Part shown: positions 23,671 through 31,178 of the stretch, one piece after another | Position numbering within the stretch: position 1 is the first letter of the stretch | Layout: each line of letters begins with the position of its first letter | Assembly: GCF_016907795.1 (NCBI RefSeq) | Contig: NZ_JAFBCR010000001.1 | Coordinates: forward strand, 2,294,001-2,358,000 | Direction: 5' to 3' | DNA: 64,000 bases | Origin: Kocuria palustris | GTDB taxonomy: Bacteria > Actinomycetota > Actinomycetes > Actinomycetales > Micrococcaceae | Position numbers and translations under genes: made by a program | The notes under the pieces: model-generated | The model's input: only the letters and a program-made list of their open reading frames with translations | The model's database searches: none | Told to the model about the DNA's origin: nothing

Positions 23671-24193
23671 TCAGTGCGCGGACCCGAGGTAGAGATCGGC
23701 GGCGTTGTCCCAGAACACGGCGGAGACCTGCTCCGGGCTCAGCGACTGCGCTATGCGCTCGAGGTCGTGGACGCGGCGGGCCAGGGTCTCCAGGTCGTCG
23801 AGGTCCGCGGAGTCGCCGCGCGCGATGTCGAACCGCACGGCTCGGACGCCGGCGTCGTGCAGTGCCCGGACGTCGTCGTCGGGTGTGTCGCTGGGGATCT
23901 GCGTGACCCCCGCGAATGTGGGGCCCAGCGCGGCCAGCGCGTCGATCAGATACCCCTGGTCGAAGGCCTGGAACGATCCGGACACGACCGCGCCGCCGGC
24001 GATACCCAGCCCATAGGTGCGCGCGGTAGTCGTCGACGGTGAAGGGCGCGGGCATGAATCCGTTGTTCTCCACCAGGGGGTGAGCGGGATCGATGATGTG
24101 CAGGTGCGCGTCGAAGAGGGGCCGCGACGCCGGCGCGGCCTCAGCTGCTCCTCCGTGGCGTGCAGGGGCGCTGATGGGAGTGGCGTGATCCAT
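23671..24193 (-). pseudogene. Amidohydrolase, frameshifted and internally deleted
   Basis: The N-terminal part (MDHATPISAPARHGGAAEAA, then FDAHLHIIDPAHPLVENNGF with the metal-binding HxH) ends near 24015, where homology jumps to another frame (LGIAGGAVVSGSFQAFDQGY through ALHDAGVRAVRFDIARGDSA). The gene then closes with VFWDNAADLYLGSAH, the usual end of amidohydrolase_2 proteins, but the middle of the TIM barrel is missing: ~175 codons instead of ~280. Frameshift plus deletion mark it as inactive. Confidence 0.8.
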
Positions 24194-24349
24194 CGGAGAG
24201 CATCCTTGCCCGCCCGCAGGGCCGGAGATGGCGAAACGGCAGGGGAGCGCTGAGGCTGCCCACTCATCGTGCGAGTGCCCGAGGGCGCGGTCAAGAGTCG
24301 GCTCGAGCACCCCGGGAATACGTGACACGTCCACCAGGTTGACGGGGGC

Positions 24350-24600
24350 ATGAAGGCATTCGGATTCCTCAGCTTCGGTCACTACGGCTCCGGGCGCGGC
24401 CCCGGCGATCCCGACGCGCGTCAGGTCCTCCACGACGCCGTCGAGATCGCCGAGGGCGCCGACGAGACGGGCGTCAACGGCGCGTACTTCCGCGTCCACC
24501 ACTTCGCGCGGCAGGGTGCGGCTCCGGTGCCGCTGCTCAGTGCCATCGCCGCGCGGACGCGGCGCATCGAGGTGGGCACCGGCGTCATCGACATGCGCTA
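24350..24600 (+). pseudogene. LLM-class flavin monooxygenase, 5' part (interrupted gene)
   Basis: First ~83 codons of a luciferase-like monooxygenase: MKAFGFLSFGHYGSGRGPGD, DAVEIAEGADETGVNGAYFR and IEVGTGVIDMR. The frame is cut at the core ACATGCGCTA by the 8.5-kb element and resumes at 33147. Joined, 24350-24600 plus 33147-33978 give 1083 nt, an exact frame of 361 codons including stop, with the family sequence GVIDMRYENPLYLAEE rebuilt at the join. F420- or FMN-dependent oxidoreductases of this group are usually 330-370 residues. In this arrangement the protein is not made in full. Confidence 0.9.
24591..24600 (+). other. attL core
   Basis: ACATGCGCTA at the 3' edge of the 5' monooxygenase fragment; identical to 33137-33146. 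It encodes part of D-M-R-Y in the intact gene. Confidence 0.85.
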
Positions 24601-24643
24601 GAGCATGTCGCGGTTGTGACACTCGTTCCGTAAGCTTGGTTGC

Positions 24644-26080
24644 ATGGTCGAACTGGTAGCGCTGAGGAAGACGAACGAGGTGGCCGCGTACGTCCGCGCC
24701 TCCATGGACCGCAAGGGCGACCGCTGGACGGTCGATACGCAGCTGAGGAAGATCAGGGCGCTGGCCGAGGCCAAGGACTGGAACGTCGTCGAGGTCTACG
24801 AGGACAACGCCGTGTCGGCGACGAAGAAGCGCCGCGCTGGCACCCGCTGGGCCGAGATGCTGGACGACGCCCGCGCGGGCCGCTTCTCGATGGTGGTCGC
24901 CGTGGACATGGACCGGCTGCTGCGCAGCACGAAGGACCTCAACACCTTGATTGACCTGGGGCTGCGGGTCGTCACCGTGGACGGCGAGATCGACCTCTCG
25001 ACGGCCGACGGTGAGTTCCGAGCGACGATGCTCGCGGCACTGGCCCGGTTCGAGGCCAGGCGTAAGGCGGAGCGTCAGATCAGGTCGAACGAGCGCCGAC
25101 GCTTCGAGGGCATCCCGACGAGCGCCTGGAAGGCGTTCGGGTGGACGCGAGAGGGCGAGCTGATCCCGGAGGAGGCCGACGCCGTCCGGCGGGCCTTCGC
25201 CGCGTTCCTCGGCGAGCCGTCGCTGTCGATCCGGCGAATCCGCGAGGATCTGAACGGTGCCGGTCATCTCACCGCCCGCGGGTCGGAGTTCTCCGTCGAT
25301 GCCGTGCGCTACCTCCTGGCGAACCCGCTCTACGCTGGCTACATCAAGCACTACGCGTCGGGCGAGCTGTACCCGGTGCAGGGCGACGCGTTCCCGCCCA
25401 TCGTCGGCGAGCAAACGTGGCGGGCCGCGGTGGCGAAGCTGGAGGACAACGTGCGAAGGTCGGCGAGGCAGGGTAACCAGCCGAAGTACCTTCTGTCCAC
25501 GATCGGGCTGTGCGGGAAGTGCGGCGCGACGCTCGTCTCCGGGACGAACAGTCGCAAGCAGCCGACGTACCGCTGCGGCGAGCAGTTCCATCTCACCCGC
25601 CAGCGCGAGCCCGTCGATGCGATGGTGACCGAGGCGGTGCTCACCCGCTTGTCCTCGGTGGATGTGCACAACCTCGTGATGCCGCAGGAGGACGATGGGC
25701 CAGATCACGAGGAGTTGCTGACGGAGCGGAACGCCCTGGTCGAGCGGGTGAAGGAGCTGAGCCCGCTGCTGCGTGACATCCATCAGCCGGTCCTGGAGAT
25801 CACGGCGGCGATCAACGACGTGAAGGCCCGCATCGATGAGATCGACGCGGAGCTGCTCGACCGTTCGGTGTCGGTGGCGGCGAAGTTGCTCGCGGACGTG
25901 GACGAGCCGGTCGGCACCGCGGAGCGCCGCGAGGTGGTCGAGGCGAAGTGGAAGACGTTGGACGTGGACCGCCGCCGGATGCTCGTGGACGAGCTGGTGA
26001 CGGTGACCATCGAGCCCATCGCGCCCGGTCACGTGAAGTTCGACCCCGACCTCATTCGTATAGAGCCGCGTCGCGACTGA
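24644..26080 (+). CDS. Large serine recombinase (integrase)
   Basis: 478 residues. The N-terminal resolvase domain has the nucleophile S20 in VAAYVRASMDRKGDRWTVDT, then VVAVDMDRLLRSTKDLNTLI and an active-site helix ending MLAALARFEARRKAERQIRS. A recombinase domain follows (WKAFGWTREGELIPEEADAV, VDAVRYLLANPLYAGYIKHY), then a zinc ribbon (CGKCGATLVSG ... YRCGEQFHLTR) and a coiled coil (LLTERNALVERVKELSPLLR). This is the full architecture of phiC31-type integrases, which join attP and attB and need a directionality factor to excise. Located at the left end of the element; catalytic residues intact. Confidence 0.95.
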   Translation: MVELVALRKTNEVAAYVRASMDRKGDRWTVDTQLRKIRALAEAKDWNVVEVYEDNAVSATKKRRAGTRWAEMLDDARAGRFSMVVAVDMDRLLRSTKDLNTLIDLGLRVVTVDGEIDLSTADGEFRATMLAALARFEARRKAERQIRSNERRRFEGIPTSAWKAFGWTREGELIPEEADAVRRAFAAFLGEPSLSIRRIREDLNGAGHLTARGSEFSVDAVRYLLANPLYAGYIKHYASGELYPVQGDAFPPIVGEQTWRAAVAKLEDNVRRSARQGNQPKYLLSTIGLCGKCGATLVSGTNSRKQPTYRCGEQFHLTRQREPVDAMVTEAVLTRLSSVDVHNLVMPQEDDGPDHEELLTERNALVERVKELSPLLRDIHQPVLEITAAINDVKARIDEIDAELLDRSVSVAAKLLADVDEPVGTAERREVVEAKWKTLDVDRRRMLVDELVTVTIEPIAPGHVKFDPDLIRIEPRRD

Positions 26081-26262
26081 CACGCGAGTCGACTCGTCAG
26101 TGGACTGGTGAATCGACTCGTGGGAGGATGGTTGCAGACAAGAAGATCCCACCGGGGGCCAGACTTTGAAGCTGGCGGTACTACTCCCGGATGAGTAGCC
26201 GGTCAAACAGCCCAATTACCGTGGCGGGGAACCGGAAGCACACTCATGTTTGAGGACTTCCG
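26081..26262 (+). other. Spacer between integrase and cargo operon
   Basis: Contains GAGTCGACTC and a repeated CGACTCGT motif and a 13-codon frame (MVADKKIPPGARL, 26128-26169) behind GGGAGG. The promoter of the small-gene/rep operon is expected here. A directionality factor gene is not evident. Confidence 0.4.
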
Positions 26263-26475
26263 ATGTCTGTCGTTATCGACGCTCCCCGCGCATCTGCGCT
26301 GGACTGCCCTGGGCTCGACCAGGATTCGACCCCCGATCCGCAGGCTGATGGGCTCGATCCCGTCATCGCTGCCGCCCTCGCCGCCGGTCGCCGAGCTGGT
26401 GAGCGCCTGGCCCGCACGCCGCTGACTCCGCGCCAGCGGGCCGCGGTCGCCGCCGTGATGGGTGGTGATCGCTGA
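26263..26475 (+). CDS. Small hypothetical protein
   Basis: 70 residues (MSVVIDAPRASALDCPGLDQ ... RQRAAVAAVMGGDR). No known domain; Pro/Asp-rich N-terminus and a helical, Arg-rich C-terminus. Overlaps the next gene by one base (TGATG), making it the first gene of the operon that leads into rep. Possible accessory regulator or recombination directionality factor by location; small basic proteins of this size next to a serine integrase are candidates, but no similarity is visible. Confidence 0.6.
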   Translation: MSVVIDAPRASALDCPGLDQDSTPDPQADGLDPVIAAALAAGRRAGERLARTPLTPRQRAAVAAVMGGDR

Positions 26476-26723
26476 TGAGCGCCAACTCCGCCGCCTTCGC
26501 CCACGTGAACGGCTTCCGCTGGCGTGTGGGCGACCCCACCCTCGCCGACAGCGAAGCGCACCTCTACGACCTCGGCGTGCTCCGCTCCGTGCTGGAGGAG
26601 GCCGTCGAGATGGCCGTCGCCGATGCCCGCGCCGACGGGGTGACCTGGGCCAAGATCGGCGACGCCCTCGGCGTCACGCATCAGGCCGTCATCAAGCGTT
26701 ACCGCAAGGGTGGTGCCCGATGA
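26475..26723 (+). CDS. HTH-domain protein
   Basis: 82 residues. The C-terminal half is a helix-turn-helix: AVADARADGVTWAKIGDALG followed by VTHQAVIKRYRKGG, of the sigma/transposase-like type. The N-terminus (FAHVNGFRWRVGDPTLADSE) has no match. Overlaps its upstream neighbour by 1 nt and its downstream neighbour by 4 nt, so it belongs to the rep operon. Likely a DNA-binding regulator or replication/excision accessory factor of the element. Confidence 0.75.
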   Translation: MSANSAAFAHVNGFRWRVGDPTLADSEAHLYDLGVLRSVLEEAVEMAVADARADGVTWAKIGDALGVTHQAVIKRYRKGGAR

Positions 26724-27058
26724 ACGCCGCCGAACGCACCAGCGCCACCGCTCCCGCTGACCTGACCAGCCCGACCGATGGGCCTGGCCTGGCATCCGCC
26801 GGAGGCGGGCTGCCCGTCGTCGTGATGCCCGTCCTCATCCGTGCTCCGCACTCCAAGAGTTCTGGAAGCCTCATCCGTTCCTACGGGCGCGGCAAGGGCT
26901 TGTCGATTGCCGCGCCATGCAACAACATGCCTGGTCAGCTGCCGGTTTCGCCTTCGCTCCACCGCGTGACCCCGCAGGATCATTTGGGGGTCAATAGGGG
27001 GTCATTTAAGGCGCCGCACGCTCCTTCCGACGTCCTGGGCGGTGGTCGCCGTGGCTAA
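26720..27058 (+). CDS. Small element-encoded protein of unknown function
   Basis: 112 residues from ATG 26720 (overlapping the previous stop as ATGA): MNAAERTSATAPADLTSPTD, GLPVVVMPVLIRAPHSKSSG, ending VLGGGRRG. No recognised fold; low-complexity Thr/Ala/Pro start. Its 3' part (26967-27004) contains the candidate replication origin repeats, so some of the coding sequence may be constrained by DNA rather than protein. It overlaps the start of rep by 8-17 nt. Could be non-functional as protein. Confidence 0.5.
   Translation: MNAAERTSATAPADLTSPTDGPGLASAGGGLPVVVMPVLIRAPHSKSSGSLIRSYGRGKGLSIAAPCNNMPGQLPVSPSLHRVTPQDHLGVNRGSFKAPHAPSDVLGGGRRG
26967..27004 (+). repeat. Candidate Rep-binding/double-strand origin repeats
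   Basis: TGACCCC (26967-26973) faces GGGGTCA (26987-26993), followed by a second direct GGGGGTCA (26997-27004). An inverted repeat plus iteron about 45 bp upstream of an HUH-Rep gene is where a rolling-circle origin is expected. Inference from position and symmetry only. Confidence 0.5.
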
Positions 27059-28463
27059 GCAGGAGAACAACCCGACGAGCATCGGGCTCACGCAGTACCT
27101 CGATCCGTCGTACTGGACCTGGGCCGCCGAGGACGCGAACGGGGCCGCGCTGCTCCAGCAGGGAGCCGGGGCGATCCTCGCCTACGTGGTGCAGCGGCTC
27201 GAGGCGATCGGCTGTGAGGTCGTCGAGGCCTACGGCATCGTGCACGACAAGGACGAGCGCGAGGTCTGGAGCGACACCGAGAAGACCCTCGTGGTCGAGC
27301 CGAAGCCGGATCACCTGCACGCGGTGATCAAGTTCGCCAGCCGCGCGAAGAGCGCGCCTCTGGATCGGCTCGCGTTTGGCATCGGCGTCGAACCGCAGTA
27401 CGTCGAGAAGCCCGGTCGCGGGCGGTACGCCTTCGACAACATGCTCTCGTACCTGACGCACGTGAAGTACGCGGACAAGCACCAGTACGCGCCTTCGGAG
27501 GTCGCCACGGTGCGCGGGCCGGACTACCTCGGCATCGACGCCCAGCGCCGGGAGACGTGGCTCAAGGGTCGCGCCCACGTGAAGAAGAAGGTCGTCGCCG
27601 AGAACTTCGAGGACATGCGCGAGCGCGTGCTCCAGGGCGAGATCACGCGCGATCAGATCATGCTTACCGATGAACTGTTCGACATCTACTCGCGGCATCA
27701 GCGGGAGATCGACGATGCCCTGTCCGCCTACGGTCAACGCCGCGCGTACCGGGCGGCGGCGAAGCTCCGCGCCGGTGAGTTCTCGACGCACGTGGTATTC
27801 GTGCACGGGGATGCCGGTATCGGCAAGACCCGGTTCGCCACGGACTTCATCACCGAGGCGATCAACGCGGCGAACGCCCACGGCGAGCGGTGGCAGGTCT
27901 ACCGGGCCGCCACGGGGAACCCCCTCGATGACTGGCGCGGGGAGGAAGTGCTGCTGCTCGACGATCTGCGCGCCTCGGCGATGGACGCGAACGACTGGCT
28001 GCTGCTGCTCGATCCGTACAACGCCTCCCCGGCGAAGGCGCGCTATAAGAACAAGGGCGAGGTGGCCCCGCGTCTCATCGTCATCACGGCGACGATCGAG
28101 CCCGTCGAGTTCTTCTACTACGCCCGTCAGAAGGGCAACGTGGACGAGGCGCTGGACCAGTTCATCCGCCGCCTGGCCTCGGTCGTGAAGGTCTACCGTG
28201 CCGACGAGATCAACCGCTACCTCGTGCAGCACATCGGAAGGATCGAGCCCTACGAGTGGCATCAGTGCAGCGTTCCGGCCGCCGCGCACACGCCCGGCAT
28301 GTACGGGAACGCGTACCACCGGAACGCCGGGTCGCGGGAACTGACCTACGGTCCGGAGACCTCGGCCGACCACGACGCGGACGGCGCGGTCGCGGAGCTG
28401 CTGAGCGGGCTCGCCGTGCGGAGTCCGGACGTGCCGCTGGCACTGATCGGAGGTGCCGCATGA
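27051..28463 (+). CDS. HUH endonuclease-SF3 helicase replication protein (CRESS/pCRESS-like Rep)
   Basis: 470 residues from GTG 27051 (GTG 27042 is an alternative). Residues 1-190 are an HUH nuclease: PDHLHAVIKFAS with H88-x-H90 metal motif, and MLSYLTHVKYADKHQY with candidate nicking tyrosines Y134/Y140. Residues ~240-380 are a helicase: Walker A GDAGIGKT (253-260), Walker B EEVLLLDDLR, and a polar sensor region LIVITATIEPVEFF. This order, Rep endonuclease then superfamily-3-like helicase, is that of CRESS-DNA virus and pCRESS plasmid Reps. It suggests the integrated element can replicate as a circle. Overlaps the next gene by 4 nt. Confidence 0.85.
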   Translation: MAKQENNPTSIGLTQYLDPSYWTWAAEDANGAALLQQGAGAILAYVVQRLEAIGCEVVEAYGIVHDKDEREVWSDTEKTLVVEPKPDHLHAVIKFASRAKSAPLDRLAFGIGVEPQYVEKPGRGRYAFDNMLSYLTHVKYADKHQYAPSEVATVRGPDYLGIDAQRRETWLKGRAHVKKKVVAENFEDMRERVLQGEITRDQIMLTDELFDIYSRHQREIDDALSAYGQRRAYRAAAKLRAGEFSTHVVFVHGDAGIGKTRFATDFITEAINAANAHGERWQVYRAATGNPLDDWRGEEVLLLDDLRASAMDANDWLLLLDPYNASPAKARYKNKGEVAPRLIVITATIEPVEFFYYARQKGNVDEALDQFIRRLASVVKVYRADEINRYLVQHIGRIEPYEWHQCSVPAAAHTPGMYGNAYHRNAGSRELTYGPETSADHDADGAVAELLSGLAVRSPDVPLALIGGAA

Positions 28464-29050
28464 GCACCGAACTGGACGCGCTCTTCCAGGGGGTCGAGGG
28501 GGCCGGAGGCCCCTCGCAAGCAGGCATGGAGGACACGAGCGTCAGCGATGTGTCCGACATGCCTACTGCTTGCCACTCTGGCGTACAGGTGGAGCAGCAG
28601 ACCGACTCCCAGGTGAACACGGGTCGGGCTGATGCGGAGGCTGTGCGGCAGAGTCACGGCGGCGCGAAGCGTCGTCGTGGGGGCCGCGCGAAGCTCGATA
28701 CCGACTTCGGAGAGGCCACGCTCGCGGCGCTTCGCACTCGTGCGAAGCGGCTCGGGCTGGCTCCGAGCACGTGGGTGCGGGCCGTCGTGCGCGATGCCCT
28801 CCACGCCTCTCGGAGCGAGGAGCTGGACGCCGCCGTGGCCGCGCACCTGCTCGGCGTCGAGGCGCGCGCGCAGGTGTCGGCGGACGCGCGCGAGCTGGCC
28901 GCGCAGATCCGCCCGCTGGCGATCAACGTCAACGACCTGGACCACCGAGCACGTGCCGGTGAGGCGGTGGCGCTGTCGTCGGAGGTGCCCGAGCTGATCG
29001 AGCTGCTGCGCGAGGTCCGCGCCCTGCTCGGTGATCGGACGGCGTCATGA
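28460..29050 (+). CDS. Accessory mobilization protein (MobC-like)
   Basis: 196 residues from ATG 28460, preceded by GGAGG. N-terminal ~75 residues are disordered and polar; then KRRRGGRAKLDTDFGEATLA, TRAKRLGLAPSTWVRAVVRD (ribbon-helix-helix-like DNA-binding part) and ARELAAQIRPLAINVNDLDH, which is the conserved MobC/relaxosome pattern. Lies directly before the relaxase with a 4-nt overlap, as usual for mobC-mobA pairs. Expected role: opening oriT for the relaxase. Confidence 0.8.
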   Translation: MSTELDALFQGVEGAGGPSQAGMEDTSVSDVSDMPTACHSGVQVEQQTDSQVNTGRADAEAVRQSHGGAKRRRGGRAKLDTDFGEATLAALRTRAKRLGLAPSTWVRAVVRDALHASRSEELDAAVAAHLLGVEARAQVSADARELAAQIRPLAINVNDLDHRARAGEAVALSSEVPELIELLREVRALLGDRTAS

Positions 29051-30270
29051 GCACGACGCACTACAGCCCGAGCGCCAGCGCCGCCGACACGGTGCGCTAT
29101 ATCCGGGGCAAGGAGGACGAGCGGGGCGTCGCGATCACGTGCGATGTGCCGGGAGGCCCCGGCGCGTTCTCGGCGCGCGCTCGGGCGCTCACGCAGAACA
29201 CGACGCGCGAGGTCGAGGCGCTGCACTACCGCCAGTCGTTCAGCGACGAGGAGTTCGACCCGAAGAACCCCGAACACGTGCAGCGGGTGAACGACCTGGG
29301 CTACCAGCTCGCCAAGAAGATGCACCCGGATTCCGACTGCCTCGTCGTCAGTCATGTGGATGGGCGGGGAAAGAAGCCGCACAACCATATTTTGGTTCTC
29401 AATCACAACAACCGCACGGGAAAGGCGCTCTCGGACTATCGCACGTTCCACGACCGCAAGGCCGGGAATCAGAAGGGCGTGCAGTCGGCGAACGACGAGC
29501 TGATGCGTGAGCACGGGCTCTCGGTCGTGAAGCGGCTGGAGCACGCGCCGAAGGACTGGGAGCTGCGCCGCGAAGACTTCGCCGAGGGGTCGCTCGACCG
29601 CGAGATGGGCGACCGGATGAGTGCGGCGCTGGCCGATCCCCGCGCGGTGGACAAGGCCGGTCTGGCCTCGGTGATCGAGGAGCAGAACCAGCAGCTCGGT
29701 GATGACGGGGATCGGGTGCCACGGATGCGGCTGCACAGCCCCGTCAGCAAGAAGGGCAAACGCGCCGGGCAGGAGACCTGGACGCTCTACATCGAGGACC
29801 GCCGCGGCGAGTCCGGGCGTGCCGAGCGCCGCAAGCGCACGAGCGCACTCTCGGCGGACTTCACCCCGGAGGGCGCGCAGGCGTTCTTCGACTACCACCA
29901 GCAGCAGAAGGAGCAGGAACATGAGCGCAGCACTCGACAGGCCGAAGCAGCAGAACGGGCCCGTGCAGTCGCCGCAACCGCTCGGCAGTCCGGAGACGCT
30001 GGAGCTGTTGACCTCGATCCTCGCCGCCGTCGAGGCGCAGAATACGAGGATCGCCACGCTGACCGAGCAGCAGAAGAAGCTCGCGGGGTTCGTGAAGGTG
30101 GACAGCGAGGAGCAGGAAAAGCAGCTCTCCGCGATCTCGCATCAGCTGACCTCAACGTCGCCGCCGCCGGAGTCGAACGAGAACAGCGAACTGCTCGCCG
30201 GAATCGCGTCCACTCTCGCGGGTATGAGCGTGAACCTCAACGGGGAGAGTCTGAAGGGCTCAGCCTCTAA
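29047..30270 (+). CDS. Relaxase/mobilization nuclease
   Basis: 407 residues. Relaxase N-terminal domain with TVRYIRGKEDERGVAITCDV, ALHYRQSFSDEEFDPKNPEH, and the metal-binding motif III VDGRGKKPHNHILVLNHNN (H112, H114). The candidate nucleophilic tyrosine is Y18 in TVRYI or one nearby. The C-terminal ~115 residues are Arg/Ala/Glu-rich and overlap a different-frame gene for 350 nt. Nicks oriT and pilots single-stranded DNA during conjugation; needs a coupling protein from a helper. ATG 29047 overlaps the previous gene by 4 nt. Confidence 0.85.
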   Translation: MSTTHYSPSASAADTVRYIRGKEDERGVAITCDVPGGPGAFSARARALTQNTTREVEALHYRQSFSDEEFDPKNPEHVQRVNDLGYQLAKKMHPDSDCLVVSHVDGRGKKPHNHILVLNHNNRTGKALSDYRTFHDRKAGNQKGVQSANDELMREHGLSVVKRLEHAPKDWELRREDFAEGSLDREMGDRMSAALADPRAVDKAGLASVIEEQNQQLGDDGDRVPRMRLHSPVSKKGKRAGQETWTLYIEDRRGESGRAERRKRTSALSADFTPEGAQAFFDYHQQQKEQEHERSTRQAEAAERARAVAATARQSGDAGAVDLDPRRRRGAEYEDRHADRAAEEARGVREGGQRGAGKAALRDLASADLNVAAAGVEREQRTARRNRVHSRGYEREPQRGESEGLSL

Positions 30271-30808
30271 GTCCGAGGCTGCCGCCAAGCATCTCGATGA
30301 GAGCCGGGCTAAGTTCGAGCGGGCCGCGAACGGTGCGCAGAAGGCCTGGCGGGAGTCGATCACCCAAGCCAGCGCCGAGGCGACGAGTGCGATCAGCACG
30401 GCCCGGGATCAGGCTGTGCAGTCGATCGAGAGGGCCGCTGCCGACGCCGGGGCCGTGGCAACAGCCAAGATTGACGCCGCGAACGAGCGGGCCGAAAAGA
30501 TCATCGCCACAACGGCGAAGCTGGAGGCCCGTCAGCTTTGGTCTGTAGCCGCGTCGATGTGCCTCGCGCTGCTGCCGGTCGCAGTGATCGTCGCGGGTGT
30601 TTGGATGGCCGTCGCCGGGCTTATCACGGGCGCTCAGTGGGCCCTCGACGTGGACGGGAGCGTGTGGCTCGGGATCGGTCGCTGGCTCGTGGTCTCCATG
30701 GGCCTCGCCGGGGCCGGCTACGGACTCTTCGCGTCCGTCCGCTGGGTCGCCGGTCTCGTGGAGACCTGGAAGGGCCGCGGGATGCCGAGGTGGCCCCGTT
30801 GGCGGTGA
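29921..30808 (+). CDS. Coiled-coil membrane protein overlapping the relaxase gene
   Basis: 295 residues from ATG 29921 with GAGCAGGAAC upstream. The N-terminal ~190 residues are polar and coiled-coil (SILAAVEAQNTRIATLTEQQ, SEAAAKHLDESRAKFERAAN, ATAKIDAANERAEKIIATTA). Two membrane segments follow (MCLALLPVAVIVAGVWMAVA and LVVSMGLAGAGYGLFASV). The first 350 nt lie inside the relaxase gene in another frame. The layout recalls MobA-MobB pairs of mobilizable plasmids, in which a membrane-tethered partner nested in the relaxase gene aids transfer. Confidence 0.8.
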   Translation: MSAALDRPKQQNGPVQSPQPLGSPETLELLTSILAAVEAQNTRIATLTEQQKKLAGFVKVDSEEQEKQLSAISHQLTSTSPPPESNENSELLAGIASTLAGMSVNLNGESLKGSASKSEAAAKHLDESRAKFERAANGAQKAWRESITQASAEATSAISTARDQAVQSIERAAADAGAVATAKIDAANERAEKIIATTAKLEARQLWSVAASMCLALLPVAVIVAGVWMAVAGLITGAQWALDVDGSVWLGIGRWLVVSMGLAGAGYGLFASVRWVAGLVETWKGRGMPRWPRWR

Positions 30809-30826
30809 TGGCTGGATCCGATCGAG

Positions 30827-31129
30827 CTACCGGTTCCGATCAGCAGTCGAAGGATTTTCGCAGCAGCCAGTCCTGCGGCCTCGGTGCCGCCGCCGTAGCC
30901 TGACGAGCATCCCGGCCGTGACGGCCATCGCGACGGCGATCCCGGCACCGATGATCCAGGGATTGCCGAGGAGCCCTCCGACGCCTGCGAGTGCTCCGCC
31001 CGCCGCGATGAGCGGCAGGCCGCAGCAGAGCAGCAACGGAAGCGCGCAGCATGCCAGTAGGAGCAGCCCGGTCCCTGCGGCGACGATGGGACCGGCGCGC
31101 CGTTCGTCGCGGTCGTGATCGGCGCTCAT
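30827..31129 (-). CDS. Small Cys-rich membrane protein of the mer cargo
   Basis: 100 residues from ATG 31129, with AGAGGTG upstream. Two hydrophobic segments: GTGLLLLACCALPLLLCCGL with two Cys pairs, and IIGAGIAVAMAVTAGMLVRL; the tail has another CC. Vicinal cysteines in the first helix are the arrangement by which MerT-type carriers hand Hg(II) to the reductase. It lies 49 bp downstream of merA in the same direction, so it is part of the mer transcript. Not a standard MerT by length; call it a mercury-transport candidate. Confidence 0.7.
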   Translation of the reverse strand: MSADHDRDERRAGPIVAAGTGLLLLACCALPLLLCCGLPLIAAGGALAGVGGLLGNPWIIGAGIAVAMAVTAGMLVRLRRRHRGRRTGCCENPSTADRNR

Positions 31130-31178
31130 CGTCTGCACCTCTTCCGGATGAGATCTCCCCGATTGCATGCGTTGCCGT

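Noticed and set aside
22955-26215. Very long minus-strand open frame (about 1,086 codons) covering the isochorismatase, amidohydrolase and serine recombinase
   Set aside because: Only the isochorismatase part (22955-23584) and the first part of the amidohydrolase show real domains; the rest is the antisense of the recombinase, a product of high GC.
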